This document shows, one piece after another, positions 51,822 through 59,663 of a stretch of 64,000 nucleotides of DNA. The notes beneath the pieces are model-generated. The model did no database searches, was not told the DNA's origin, and worked only from the letters and a program-made list of their open reading frames with translations. This DNA comes from a virus, in the IMG/VR virus record IMGVR_UViG_3300025122_006404, positions 1 to 64,000 of that record. One strand, given 5' to 3'. The position numbers and the translations under genes were made by a program. Numbering within the stretch: the stretch's first letter is position 1; each line of letters begins with the position of its first letter.

Positions 51822-52156
51822 TAAAAATCTTTGAGGCGCTGAAATTTAAAATAAACAGCTCCCTGATGAAAAAAATCCTCCTCCATCCACAAAATTCCAA
51901 AAATACTCATGTATTTCTAAAAAATATCAAGGACCAGTCTGATGGCGATTTGGTATCTTTTCTTGACGAGCTTGAATTAAGAATAGAAATGTGGTTAAGG
52001 TTTTTAGGGGTTAAAAAAAATCATCTTGATGCCAATATAAAAAATCTCGATCACATAATTGATCATGTGAATTCATCTCGAGATCTCTCAGATCATGAAA
52101 AGAAAAGGGTCATCGATTTCATCAGCGTTGTCTCCGAAAAAATAAAAAATCTTTAA
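51818..52156 (+). CDS. Helical hypothetical protein, 112 aa
   Basis: Not recognised. ATGA overlap with the previous gene. Helix-rich and charged. Confidence 0.55.
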   Translation: MIKIFEALKFKINSSLMKKILLHPQNSKNTHVFLKNIKDQSDGDLVSFLDELELRIEMWLRFLGVKKNHLDANIKNLDHIIDHVNSSRDLSDHEKKRVIDFISVVSEKIKNL

Positions 52157-52213
52157 AATCCCATGTTGTCATAATCAATCTAGCTAGATGTTTTAAAATA
52201 AACATAGGATTAT

Positions 52214-52366
52214 ATGAAAGTACATCTTCCGAGATTTCCTGGTCTTGCTTTTGTTTCTTTGTTGCTAGCAATTTGTCTCTGGGTATATGTCGTAATGGAA
52301 AAAGAAAAGATAAAAACACAAGAGCGAGATAGCTTTTCCTCTTCATCCCAGCAAAGAGATAGGTAA
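52214..52366 (+). CDS. Single-helix membrane peptide, 50 aa
   Basis: Short basic N-terminus, one membrane helix (LAFVSLLLAICLWVYVV), and a polar Ser/Gln/Arg tail. The ribosome site (AGGA) is weak. Function unknown. Confidence 0.5.
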   Translation: MKVHLPRFPGLAFVSLLLAICLWVYVVMEKEKIKTQERDSFSSSSQQRDR

Positions 52367-52415
52367 GCTGGATTAATTTATTATATTGAAGGTATATTTA
52401 TACTTGAGGTAAGAG

Positions 52416-52730
52416 ATGAAGCTCACTGAGTCTCAGATTAGAAGAATCGTCCAGCAAGAGATAAAAAGAATTTTTGAACTGGAACGCTATGTTGGTAAGA
52501 CAGTCGATGAGATTGTTAAGTCTCCCTCACCTCCCCAGGCTTTTCCGGGTGTCGTAGGTGCACCTGTTGCAGAGAAAAGACCCTGCACCACCATTAACGC
52601 TGAGATCTCGAGCACGGAAGCACAGATTGCAGCTCTGACGAGCTCTAACGCGGATCAAGCTAAAAAACCTGCCCTACAACAAGCTCTCGATGATCTTAAA
52701 AGCGAACAGCAAACCTGTTCGGGCGACTAG
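52416..52730 (+). CDS. Protein with LRxxI-type N-terminus, 104 aa
   Basis: MKLTESQIRRIVQQEIKRIF is a strong example of the shared amphipathic segment. A Pro-rich linker follows, then an Ala/Gln coiled-coil region with two cysteines. Unrecognised. Confidence 0.65.
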   Translation: MKLTESQIRRIVQQEIKRIFELERYVGKTVDEIVKSPSPPQAFPGVVGAPVAEKRPCTTINAEISSTEAQIAALTSSNADQAKKPALQQALDDLKSEQQTCSGD

Positions 52731-52755
52731 ATAATTTTACGAGAAAGAGCATTTC

Positions 52756-53001
52756 ATGATATTTATGAATAGCATGGATCTTAGCATGTTAAAATTCAAA
52801 CCAGGTGATTTACTTAGGGTGAAATTTTCGATGGGTCAGATTGAATCCTGTTTGACTCCCTCTATTCTAGTGCTTGAGATCCGAGATAGATTAGACTTGC
52901 TAGCTCACGTAAGTGTTCCCCACTACGTGATTTTTGACAAAGGCGGTGTAAGTGAAATAAGTGCCAGCATCTCTCACAGTCTAATGGAAAAAATTGTCTA
53001 A
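52756..53001 (+). CDS. GDLV-family protein, 81 aa
   Basis: FKPGDLLRVKFSMGQIE, LVLEIRD and HYVIFDKGG reproduce the family order. Four in-frame ATGs (52756, 52765, 52774, 52786) leave the start uncertain. It ends directly before the next gene. Confidence 0.6.
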   Translation: MIFMNSMDLSMLKFKPGDLLRVKFSMGQIESCLTPSILVLEIRDRLDLLAHVSVPHYVIFDKGGVSEISASISHSLMEKIV

Positions 53002-53337
53002 ATGATGTATTGGCTTTTAGTATTTTTGAGCGCCTGTTCTCTCAAGCTAAATATTGCAGGTAAGAATTTTATCGCTAGTGAGAGTCTCTGCATTGACGGA
53101 GCGATGGTAAATATCGATGCAGCGGGATGTGAGTCTCTTTACTTTGGTGTTATTCCTCGAGATAACACCGTAAAAATTCGGTGCACATATTCTCCTAAAG
53201 AGAATTACTGGACGCAGTCCAGTTTTTATGCCACACCAAAAGATGCACAGACTTTAAATTTTTGGACCCTGATCTGTATTGATCCTCTCGTAAATCTATA
53301 TGCGGTCTCACCGCCTATTAGATTAAAAAATGAGTAG
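53002..53337 (+). CDS. Lipoprotein, 111 aa
   Basis: Short signal with lipobox FLSAC (Cys12). The mature part is beta-rich with five further cysteines. Unrecognised. Envelope location is inferred from the lipobox. Confidence 0.62.
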   Translation: MMYWLLVFLSACSLKLNIAGKNFIASESLCIDGAMVNIDAAGCESLYFGVIPRDNTVKIRCTYSPKENYWTQSSFYATPKDAQTLNFWTLICIDPLVNLYAVSPPIRLKNE

Positions 53338-53404
53338 CTCGGTGATATAGTATTAAGGTCGTCTTTCTATTTTATAGAGAAGGTATAATTCTTAGGAGAA
53401 TAAA

Positions 53405-53632
53405 ATGACTGAACATAAATTTATCGGGTGGCTGCAGAAATATCTTGATCACAATTATGATAAAGTGCTCAATGAAAGGCAAGTCAACCTAATTAGAAGA
53501 ACTTTACTCACAGTCCGTGAGACTGATACTGATGATATCTTGGATAAAAAACCGATTGATCGTGCGATTGAAGGGCTCGAAGAAGAGTACGAAGATGAAA
53601 TTGAACTTTATGAGACTTTCGGCGGGGACTAG
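53405..53632 (+). CDS. Hypothetical acidic helical protein, 75 aa
   Basis: Not recognised. TTAGGAGAATAAA precedes the ATG. Helical with an acidic C-terminus. Confidence 0.62.
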   Translation: MTEHKFIGWLQKYLDHNYDKVLNERQVNLIRRTLLTVRETDTDDILDKKPIDRAIEGLEEEYEDEIELYETFGGD

Positions 53633-53726
53633 CAGGATCGAGTTCTCAGACAATGACTATAAGCAATATAACTTTATAGATCCTAAATATTACTATAACG
53701 GAATACTAAAGATTCGTGAACTCTAA
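53610..53726 (+). CDS. Possible small protein, 38 aa
   Basis: The frame is open from 53517, but only the part after ATG 53610 looks protein-like (SDNDYKQYNFIDPKYYYNG). It overlaps both neighbours by 11-23 bases. Uncertain. Confidence 0.35.
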   Translation: MRLSAGTSRIEFSDNDYKQYNFIDPKYYYNGILKIREL

Positions 53727-54570
53727 TTTTTCATCATTGCGTCAATTTGTGAGCGAGGTTCTAAGAGAATCTAAGTATTCTGGAATGTCGATAGAGGATA
53801 TTCTCTCCTATTTTGAGGGTTTTGGAAACAATACATGGATATTTTTTGACACAGAGACAACCGGATTGCCAAAAACTGTACATACAGGACAGATAACAGA
53901 GATAGCAGCAGTTGCTATAAATCCTAAAAACTGGAACGACGAGGCTGAGGTCCTGGGCAAGTTTAATGAGAAGATAGTATTAAACCCCCAGACGATTGCA
54001 ACCATCGAGAAACAGAAAACAGATGCAGAAAAAAAATCAAGGTCGAGTCGGGAGTGGACCATAGAAAAAGCTCTCGATGTCACAAGATATCATGAGTGGG
54101 ATAGAGACTATAAAGACGAACAGGAAGTAATCAAAGGATTTATAGAGTTTGTTCAGTCATTTCCAGGTCCAGTTCTTGTCGCACAAAATGCTTCATTCGA
54201 TATGAAGTGGATTTTTGCAAGATCACAAATGGAAATGAACAGGTATCCCATAATAGATACAATGAGAATTATGCAGCTCTTTCTCATACCACTTCTTAGA
54301 ACCCTTAGAGATCCACCTTACGATGATTCTGAGGCTGCTGAATTTTTATCAAAAATTAAGCGAGGGAGAAGGTATAGTGCATCTCAAGGAGTAGTGGCCG
54401 GTGCGTATGGTATATCCACTGATGACTGGCACAGCGCGCTAGCAGACGTTAAAATGTTAATGAGCATGCTAGAGCATGTTGTCAAGACCCTGCGTGGGGG
54501 AAGAGATATCGATATAAGCAAGCAACATGGCAGTGCTGCATCCTATTTTTCCCGGCAGAAGAAAAGATAA
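53716..54570 (+). CDS. DnaQ-type (DEDDh) 3'-5' exonuclease with amphipathic N-terminus
   Basis: 284 residues, GTG start. FDTETTGL (Asp45, Glu47) is ExoI, NASFDMKW ExoII, and HSALADV ExoIII with the His of the DEDDh class. A 60-residue insertion between ExoI and ExoII is unusual. The N-terminus FSSLRQFVSEVLRESK fits the shared pattern. It may proofread for the phage DnaE, which has no exonuclease of its own, or act separately. Confidence 0.88.
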   Translation: MNSNFSSLRQFVSEVLRESKYSGMSIEDILSYFEGFGNNTWIFFDTETTGLPKTVHTGQITEIAAVAINPKNWNDEAEVLGKFNEKIVLNPQTIATIEKQKTDAEKKSRSSREWTIEKALDVTRYHEWDRDYKDEQEVIKGFIEFVQSFPGPVLVAQNASFDMKWIFARSQMEMNRYPIIDTMRIMQLFLIPLLRTLRDPPYDDSEAAEFLSKIKRGRRYSASQGVVAGAYGISTDDWHSALADVKMLMSMLEHVVKTLRGGRDIDISKQHGSAASYFSRQKKR

Positions 54571-54593
54571 ACAATAATATCTGAGGAGACTTT

Positions 54594-54788
54594 ATGAAAA
54601 AATTTGTAGACTCATGCCACCACCTGATAGATTCTCTTTTTTTGGGATCATATAGATTGATGTGGTGGGGGGTGTTTGGTTTGATCTGGATGGATGGAAT
54701 CATATGTGGGATCTGGCTTCTTCCTTTAATTTTAGAAGCTTTCGGTGTTACTCCTGATCCCGCTTATTTTCCACTACCTCCCTTGTAA
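54594..54788 (+). CDS. Membrane protein, 64 aa
   Basis: GAGGAG precedes the ATG. One long or two short Trp-rich membrane segments (LMWWGVFGLIWMDGIICGIWLLPLIL). Function unknown. A TGTAAA-class promoter overlaps its end. Confidence 0.6.
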   Translation: MKKFVDSCHHLIDSLFLGSYRLMWWGVFGLIWMDGIICGIWLLPLILEAFGVTPDPAYFPLPPL

Positions 54789-54811
54789 AATTTAAAATAA
54801 GGAGATAAAAT
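54784..54811 (+). promoter_or_regulatory. TGTAAA-class phage promoter
   Basis: TGTAAAA (54784-54790), 15 bases, TAAAAT (54806-54811), 25 bases before the methyltransferase start. Confidence 0.62.
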
Positions 54812-54835
54812 AAGTAAAAAGGAAATATAGATGGC

Positions 54836-55639
54836 ATGTCGTATTTAGGATTAGTTAGAAGTATTTGTAGAGATTACTTGCCTCAAGTAACAGCCGCTCC
54901 TGCTATTTTAGAAATTGGCGTAGATAAAGGACAATCTATGCTTCCCATTGTTCAAAATGTGGCGTACAAATTTGATAATTTTGTATGTATGGGTATTGAT
55001 ATTTTAATACAGCTTGATCTAGTAGAGCAGATTAGTCAATTTGAAAATGTCTCTATCTATGGGCTAGATGATTTAACAGGTCGTGATGTCATCTTGATTC
55101 AAGAAAATAGCTTATCGTGGCTCTCCCGTCATGTAAGTGTGGCTACTTCGAATTCACCATATGCAACGAAGTTTGATTTAGTTTTTATAGATGGTGATCA
55201 CAATTATCACACAGTTTTAAATGAGTTGAAGCTAGTTCAGAATTTTCTTAAACCTACGTCACTTATCATTTGCGATGATTATGGTGGGCGATGGTCTGAA
55301 AAAGATCTTTTTTATTCTGAAAGAGAAGAATATAAATCAGTTGACATAGCTACACCGAGACAAGAAAGTGAAAAACAGGGAGTTAAGCCCGCCATAGATG
55401 ATTTTATCGCTTCTTCACTGTGGGAAGGGAAGTCTTATAATGACATGGCGGCAATTATACTTTATCGCGAAGATGTCTGGCAGCCCATCCACCGCATCTC
55501 ACCACCCGGAACGCTATTGCGAGACTGCAAATTTAAAGTTGAGCGGCTGGAGAGATCGAATCACTCAATGCCAGACTCCCCGGTTTTAAGGAATACTAGG
55601 TCTTTTCCATCTCCAGTTGTAAAATTTAAAAGCCTATAG
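54836..55639 (+). CDS. Class I SAM-dependent methyltransferase (Methyltransf_24-like)
   Basis: 267 residues. ILEIGVDKGQSM (about residues 24-35) is the SAM motif I, and LVFIDGDHNYHTVLNEL (about residues 119-135) the acidic motif of the CmcI/Methyltransf_24 group, followed by LIICDDYGG. Such enzymes often methylate sugars or small molecules. The C-terminal 60 residues are unrecognised. Confidence 0.78.
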   Translation: MSYLGLVRSICRDYLPQVTAAPAILEIGVDKGQSMLPIVQNVAYKFDNFVCMGIDILIQLDLVEQISQFENVSIYGLDDLTGRDVILIQENSLSWLSRHVSVATSNSPYATKFDLVFIDGDHNYHTVLNELKLVQNFLKPTSLIICDDYGGRWSEKDLFYSEREEYKSVDIATPRQESEKQGVKPAIDDFIASSLWEGKSYNDMAAIILYREDVWQPIHRISPPGTLLRDCKFKVERLERSNHSMPDSPVLRNTRSFPSPVVKFKSL

Positions 55640-55645
55640 TAAAAT
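55618..55645 (+). promoter_or_regulatory. TGTAAA-class phage promoter
   Basis: TGTAAAA (55618-55624), 15 bases, TAAAAT (55640-55645). It ends 10 bases before the next ATG, so the transcript would be nearly leaderless. Confidence 0.58.
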
Positions 55646-55655
55646 TTAAATAGGA

Positions 55656-55859
55656 ATGGAAGACTTTGAAATCGGACAGCGTATTTGGTGCGTAACTGTC
55701 AACGGTAAGATCATTAAAGGAAAAATCCTCGATTTCTATCCTAATGATGACCAGGGTCCAGCTGTGAGCTTGATTGATGAAAGTACCGGATCTTTCCGAG
55801 TAGTTCTATTAGAGACATGTTCACTAACTCGAATTTCTAAGTCGAGAAAGAAAAAATAA
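55656..55859 (+). CDS. GDLV-like small barrel protein, 67 aa
   Basis: FEIGQRIWCVTVNGKIIKGKILDFYP has the family's strand order with GQRI in place of GDLV. Basic C-terminus. One base from the GIY-YIG gene. Confidence 0.58.
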   Translation: MEDFEIGQRIWCVTVNGKIIKGKILDFYPNDDQGPAVSLIDESTGSFRVVLLETCSLTRISKSRKKK

Positions 55860-55860
55860 A

Positions 55861-56430
55861 ATGAATCATATATGGAAATTTGATGAATGGAAAGATCTTG
55901 AGCTTCATTCTGTTAAAGATAAGATTTTAAATATAAGTGCTAATTCACTGAGGCTCGGTGATCTTACAGTTAGAGACCTCTGCTTATTGGCATCCTCTAA
56001 TAAAACTCCCGTTGGTCTTTACGTTTTTTCTGACACCCGTGAGGTTCTTTATGCTGGAAAAACCCATGGAAGGTCTCTCCATGAAAGGATGATAAGTCAT
56101 ATTGATCACAGAGATCCTATTGCTGGATCTCCACATCTTGCTCGGTTAGCACAGTCATTAGTTAAATTAGGAGATGCTCTTTCGGGGTCGGAAGCTGTTG
56201 AAAGAATTCTTGATATGAAAACAATATGGCTGCCTATTCCTTCCAGTGTGTGCTCTCATGGGAATCATAAAAAATTTATTGCAATGGTTGAAAGACGTTT
56301 ATTGTGGCACGGATGTCTTGATCCTAAATACAATTCTCCTCGAGTAAAAAGAAACGATACATTTTCTATTAAAGGAAGGAGATATGATCTGACTCCAGAG
56401 ACAGCTTTAGGATCTGTATCTTTAATTTAA
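55861..56430 (+). CDS. GIY-YIG-like endonuclease, 189 aa
   Basis: GLYVFSD followed by VLYAGKTHGRSLHERMISHI (about residues 52-80) has the GIY..(Y)YxGx...R core; the catalytic Glu may be in VERRLL. Probably a DNA endonuclease. A start-less GDLV-like frame follows directly. Confidence 0.68.
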   Translation: MNHIWKFDEWKDLELHSVKDKILNISANSLRLGDLTVRDLCLLASSNKTPVGLYVFSDTREVLYAGKTHGRSLHERMISHIDHRDPIAGSPHLARLAQSLVKLGDALSGSEAVERILDMKTIWLPIPSSVCSHGNHKKFIAMVERRLLWHGCLDPKYNSPRVKRNDTFSIKGRRYDLTPETALGSVSLI

Positions 56431-56432
56431 AA

Positions 56433-56618
56433 TCAGAAGTTTCTTTAAAGACAGGAGATCTCGTTTCTCTTACTAATAACGAAGTGATAGGATTGGTAGT
56501 CTATAAACATCCTACAAAGGAAGTTGCCCAAATACTCTGGTCTAATTTGAATTCTACTTGGGAACCTTGTAAAAAGGTTAAACTGATAGCAAGACTTAAA
56601 GCAGATGTATCGACTTAA
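56433..56618 (+). pseudogene. GDLV-like frame without a standard start codon
   Basis: Codons from 56433 read SEVSLKTGDLVSLTNNE, then IGLVVYKHP, then QILWSNLNSTWEP, a full family member ending at TAA 56616-56618. Between the in-frame TGA at 56385-56387 and this core there is no ATG, GTG or TTG. It could be a decayed copy, use a rare start such as ATC, or be reached by -1 frameshift from the GIY-YIG gene, whose frame ends at 56430. Confidence 0.5.
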
Positions 56619-56622
56619 TTCA

Positions 56623-56650
56623 TGTAAATTTTAAGAAATTGAGATAAAAT
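56623..56650 (+). promoter_or_regulatory. TGTAAA-class phage promoter (GDLV cluster)
   Basis: TGTAAAT (56623-56629), 15 bases, TAAAAT (56645-56650). The following ATG is only seven bases away. Confidence 0.64.
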
Positions 56651-56656
56651 TAAATC

Positions 56657-56902
56657 ATGGATAATTGCTTTATTGGAGATCTTGTCGAGTTTATTCACTA
56701 TGCAGATTTTTGGGATGCATCAATGATTGAATGTGAATCACCGCCAAGTGATCCAAATGCATTGATTACAGTAGGAAAAAATGAAAAAGGTGTTGTAACC
56801 CAGTCATTCGGGGATGATTTCTATGAGGTGTTTACCCGAGGAAAAAGAATCCTCGTTAAGGGTGAAGAGATTCAAGTTTTAGCTGGCAGCAGTGAGGTAT
56901 AA
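56657..56902 (+). CDS. GDLV-family protein, 81 aa
   Basis: CFIGDLVEFIHYADFWD, then EKGVVTQSFGDDFYEVFTRG: family order with a longer loop after the first strand. First of three consecutive members. Confidence 0.68.
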   Translation: MDNCFIGDLVEFIHYADFWDASMIECESPPSDPNALITVGKNEKGVVTQSFGDDFYEVFTRGKRILVKGEEIQVLAGSSEV

Positions 56903-56905
56903 ATA

Positions 56906-57208
56906 ATGCCCAGGTATAAAGCAGGAGATATTGTACTTTATGAGACTTTTGCTGGAATCAATATTCATGCAAAAGTAATCAGAAAAACGAAAGATAACGA
57001 ACCGGGTCATCCAGGATTTGATTTCAAGCTAACAGAGAGATCGGATGCAGAAATGCTCAAAAGAGCTAGTGTACCGGTTGATCTTGATAACTTTAAGGAA
57101 GAGATTAGTTTTGGGTACGACTGGAAAATAAAAAAAGTAATTGAGAGGGCTCCGAGAAAAAACTCTAAAGGAAAAAGGCGTAGAATAGTTAGGAATTCTA
57201 AAAAGTGA
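56906..57208 (+). CDS. GDLV-family protein with basic tail, 100 aa
   Basis: YKAGDIVLYETFAGINIHAKVIRK starts the barrel. The C-terminus is Lys/Arg-rich (RAPRKNSKGKRRRIVRNSKK) and may bind nucleic acid. Confidence 0.68.
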   Translation: MPRYKAGDIVLYETFAGINIHAKVIRKTKDNEPGHPGFDFKLTERSDAEMLKRASVPVDLDNFKEEISFGYDWKIKKVIERAPRKNSKGKRRRIVRNSKK

Positions 57209-57402
57209 GAATTAGAATCGGAGATCTTGTAATCCATGTTAACGGAAGAATATGCTTGGTGATTGAGATAGATGAATATAATAACAGCGCCAGCTTTTTA
57301 TCTTCGGGCGGAGAGATTAGTGAAATATCTCTAGGCTTAGCAGAAGTATCTTTTAGAATCCTTGAGCCGAAACCTTATGTTCCCATAGAGTGCTTCAATT
57401 AG
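57205..57402 (+). CDS. GDLV-family protein, 65 aa
   Basis: IRIGDLVIHVNGRICLVIEIDEYN is a compact version of the motif. GTG start overlapping the previous stop. Confidence 0.68.
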   Translation: MRIRIGDLVIHVNGRICLVIEIDEYNNSASFLSSGGEISEISLGLAEVSFRILEPKPYVPIECFN

Positions 57403-57490
57403 GGATGTTACCGGGATCTAGAAGAAGTTTTTTATTTTATATTGAATAAATTAGCCCTCTCATGCTTATAATATATTAGGAGTTAATAAA

Positions 57491-57841
57491 ATGATTATTA
57501 CGTTTATGCTAGCATCGCTTCTTGGATGCACTGCTCATGCTCATGTGTCGGGACCCCCGCCATCTGTTGCTACCTCAACTGTTAGCGTGTCAAGCAGTTG
57601 GACATGGGTACCGGGTCACTGGACCTATTTGAAGGTCGGATCCCGATCTCATACTGTCTACCGTCAACACAAATGGATTTCAGGCTACTGGACTCACGCG
57701 CAGCGAGGAAAGTCTTATAGAACTCGAGATCAAGGCCCACCGCCACCGAGAGCCCATGCTGGAGCTCGATGGATCCCGGGACACTGGCAAGGCCACGGAC
57801 ATCACCGACGCTGGGTAGACGGTCGATGGGTCCGGCGCTAG
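57491..57841 (+). CDS. Lipoprotein with WxxGxW repeats, 116 aa
   Basis: Lipobox SLLGC. Four Trp repeats follow (WVPGHW, WISGYW, WIPGHW, WVDGRW) with His/Arg-rich spacers, like the YXWGQ/BcpO-type repeat proteins of Gram-negative bacteria. TATAAT at 57467-57472 and TTAGGAG lie upstream. Composition is more GC-rich than its neighbours, which suggests recent acquisition. Confidence 0.75.
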   Translation: MIITFMLASLLGCTAHAHVSGPPPSVATSTVSVSSSWTWVPGHWTYLKVGSRSHTVYRQHKWISGYWTHAQRGKSYRTRDQGPPPPRAHAGARWIPGHWQGHGHHRRWVDGRWVRR

Positions 57842-57880
57842 TATTCTTTAATATTTTCTAGGAAATTAGAGGAGAATCGC

Positions 57881-58072
57881 ATAGATATCCTTGTGAAAAA
57901 TAAGGACGACAAGTGCTATGTGGTGGACGAGAAGGAAAATATAATAAATGTTTTTTTCCAAAAAGAAGACTTAATCAATTATTTAGCTGAGATTAAGCTA
58001 GAATATTCGGAAAAATATAGAGCCTTTATTAGAATAGATCCTTCTGCCAAGCGGGAAAAAATATCTAAATAA
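57881..58072 (+). CDS. Small charged protein, 59-63 aa, non-standard start possible
   Basis: The open frame reads KNKDDKCYVVDEKENIINVF and ends at TAA 58070-58072. GAGGAG (57869-57874) lies six bases before an ATA at 57881; the first standard start is GTG 57893, 18 bases from that site. Unrecognised. Confidence 0.5.
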   Translation: MDILVKNKDDKCYVVDEKENIINVFFQKEDLINYLAEIKLEYSEKYRAFIRIDPSAKREKISK

Positions 58073-58114
58073 AAAATATACAGTCACATTTTTTAATTTA
58101 GGATAACTAACTTC

Positions 58115-58142
58115 AGGGAGATGCTTGTCATCTCTCTTTTTT
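58115..58142 (+). terminator. Rho-independent terminator
   Basis: Stem GGAGATG/CATCTCT with loop CTTGT, then a T-run. It ends 14 bases before the next ATG (58157). Confidence 0.72.
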
Positions 58143-58156
58143 ACTTTGGAGAATAT

Positions 58157-58375
58157 ATGAAAAATATCGGAATATCAGTATTGCTACTCATTGGAATTAT
58201 TGATAGCGTTGAAGAAGATTTTGCAGTAACAGAGATAACCATGAGCGGTGAAGAAATTTTAACAGTTGAACTACCTCTTATCTTTTTTCCGTGTGAGATA
58301 AAAGAGGGAGACCTGTTTCATTTCGAATACTCAGACGGTGTATCTGAGATAAGGTGCGGTGAACCTGACGCTTAG
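58157..58375 (+). CDS. DUF3006-like small protein with hydrophobic start, 72 aa
   Basis: Start at ATG 58157 (GGAG upstream); the longer frame runs through the terminator. Hydrophobic N-terminus, then IDSVEEDFAVTEI, LPLIFFPCEIKEGDLFHFEY, close to the DUF3006 pattern (D-R-x-E...AVLE...P...KEGD). Function unknown. Confidence 0.6.
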   Translation: MKNIGISVLLLIGIIDSVEEDFAVTEITMSGEEILTVELPLIFFPCEIKEGDLFHFEYSDGVSEIRCGEPDA

Positions 58376-58414
58376 GCTGATCTGAATCACTAAATCATAA
58401 GAGTTAACTTAACT

Positions 58415-58442
58415 GAGACACACTCTGGTGTCTCTATTTTTT
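58415..58442 (+). terminator. Rho-independent terminator
   Basis: Perfect 7-bp stem GAGACAC/GTGTCTC, loop ACTCTG, then TATTTTTT. It lies 18 bases before the next small gene, the same layout as the terminator at 58115. Confidence 0.82.
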
Positions 58443-58459
58443 ACATAAGGAGAAGAAAA

Positions 58460-58549
58460 ATGATGAGTATAATGGGAGCATCTATGTTTGCCTCACTCTG
58501 GCTTTTAGCTGGAGGCGCAATGATCGTCGTCACTCTACACGATGAATAG
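58460..58549 (+). CDS. Membrane peptide, 29 aa
   Basis: AAGGAGAAGAAAA precedes ATG 58460. One membrane helix (MFASLWLLAGGAMIVVTL) and a short acidic tail. The strong ribosome site supports translation. Confidence 0.6.
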   Translation: MMSIMGASMFASLWLLAGGAMIVVTLHDE

Positions 58550-58560
58550 ATAATAAACGA

Positions 58561-58588
58561 TGTAGATAACAAGCCTGTGTGGTATAAT
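58561..58588 (+). promoter_or_regulatory. TGTAAA-class phage promoter (second GDLV cluster)
   Basis: TGTAGAT (58561-58567), 15 bases, TATAAT (58583-58588), preceded by TGTGG. It drives the run of GDLV genes from 58624. Confidence 0.7.
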
Positions 58589-58623
58589 GATAGAGTTCCA
58601 CACGCTACAAGGAAATCATCATA

Positions 58624-58920
58624 GTGAAAGTCGGAGATCTGGTGTGGTATAATGTAGGAGGATCACAAGAAATGGGAATAATCCTACAGAGAAAAATGAT
58701 GAAACTAGACGAATCTTTCGGGCTTCAGGATATGGTCCTTATTCTATGGAGCAAAGCTGGGAAAAAAGAGAGTCTAGATCCTCGGGGTCTTAGGCCGCGG
58801 ACCTACGATGAGAATGGTCGACGATGGTCTCACTACTCTAAAGATAGGTCGATCTCCTGGGTGCGAGCCAAAACTTCAAGCGGATCTAGCATGTTTAAGG
58901 TGATCAGTGAAAGTCGGTGA
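58624..58920 (+). CDS. GDLV-family protein, 98 aa
   Basis: KVGDLVWYNVGGSQEMGIILQRK, then VLILWSKAG, with an Arg-rich C-terminus. GTG start. Confidence 0.7.
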   Translation: MKVGDLVWYNVGGSQEMGIILQRKMMKLDESFGLQDMVLILWSKAGKKESLDPRGLRPRTYDENGRRWSHYSKDRSISWVRAKTSSGSSMFKVISESR

Positions 58921-59107
58921 CCTGGTTTATATTTGTCCCGGTGATTCCACCATCGGAGTGTTTCTAGGCCCAGATGAAGATTATTTCTCGTATGAGCCCG
59001 AATCGAACGGGACGGTGCATCCTCTTAACCGATCTGAGGTATTTTTCGATAAAATCATTTGTTCTGTCCCAACGTTTCAACTTGAAGCAATCAATGAAAA
59101 TAGGTGA
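58907..59107 (+). CDS. GDLV-family protein, 66 aa
   Basis: KVGDLVYICPGDSTIGVFLGPD. GTG start inside the previous gene (14-base overlap). Confidence 0.7.
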   Translation: MKVGDLVYICPGDSTIGVFLGPDEDYFSYEPESNGTVHPLNRSEVFFDKIICSVPTFQLEAINENR

Positions 59108-59291
59108 TTTAGTCACAGTTAAAGATAAAGATAGCCACGGAATAATTGTCGGAAGATTTCAAGCTTCACCTGGCCTATCACGTGGGTATCTAGTGCTTAT
59201 TGAAGAAGAGATTGAGGAACGTTATAAATATGAGCTCTCAGTGAGGAAAGACTATGCAACCCGGAGACCTAGTAAGGTTTATGAAAAGTAA
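59094..59291 (+). CDS. GDLV-family protein, 65 aa
   Basis: Start set at ATG 59094 (KIGDLVTVKDKDSHGIIVGR), overlapping the previous gene by 14 bases. RGYLVLIEEE is the third strand. Confidence 0.7.
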   Translation: MKIGDLVTVKDKDSHGIIVGRFQASPGLSRGYLVLIEEEIEERYKYELSVRKDYATRRPSKVYEK

Positions 59292-59436
59292 TATGAAGGA
59301 CCCAGAGTGGAGAATTGGAATACTTATTGAATACCAGAAGTGGGAAAAAATTGCTAGAATTTTATACGAGGGAAAAGTAATATCAATGAGGCCAGACCTT
59401 GTACAAGTTTATAAAAGAGGTAATAATTTAAAATGA
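59254..59436 (+). CDS. GDLV-family protein, 60 aa
   Basis: QPGDLVRFMKSN, IGILIEYQKWEKIARILYEGKV. This stretch is nearly the same as MGLLIEYHNWEKIAMILYRGKI in the 61308 gene, so they are recent duplicates. Confidence 0.7.
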   Translation: MQPGDLVRFMKSNMKDPEWRIGILIEYQKWEKIARILYEGKVISMRPDLVQVYKRGNNLK

Positions 59437-59663
59437 ATCAAATTATGGATTGGAATGGTCGCTGTCACAGGTGCGGAGCTGAAACAGTTTTTCACACGAT
59501 GTCTATATTTGACTGTGCACTTGTTTGCAAGAAGTGTTTTGACAGTGAAAGTAAGCATCCCAAGTATCTGCCAACTTCAACAAAAAAGCCTTCATCTACT
59601 TCGAGAGAAACCCCAGAGGTTTCTGGATCACTAGAGGAGTCAGCGGATGAAGTGGGAAGTTAA
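59433..59663 (+). CDS. Zinc-ribbon-like small protein, 76 aa
   Basis: CHRCGAE and CKKCFDSE form two CxxC pairs separated by about 20 residues, followed by a Ser/Thr/Pro-rich tail. Probably zinc-binding; partner unknown. Confidence 0.65.
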   Translation: MNQIMDWNGRCHRCGAETVFHTMSIFDCALVCKKCFDSESKHPKYLPTSTKKPSSTSRETPEVSGSLEESADEVGS

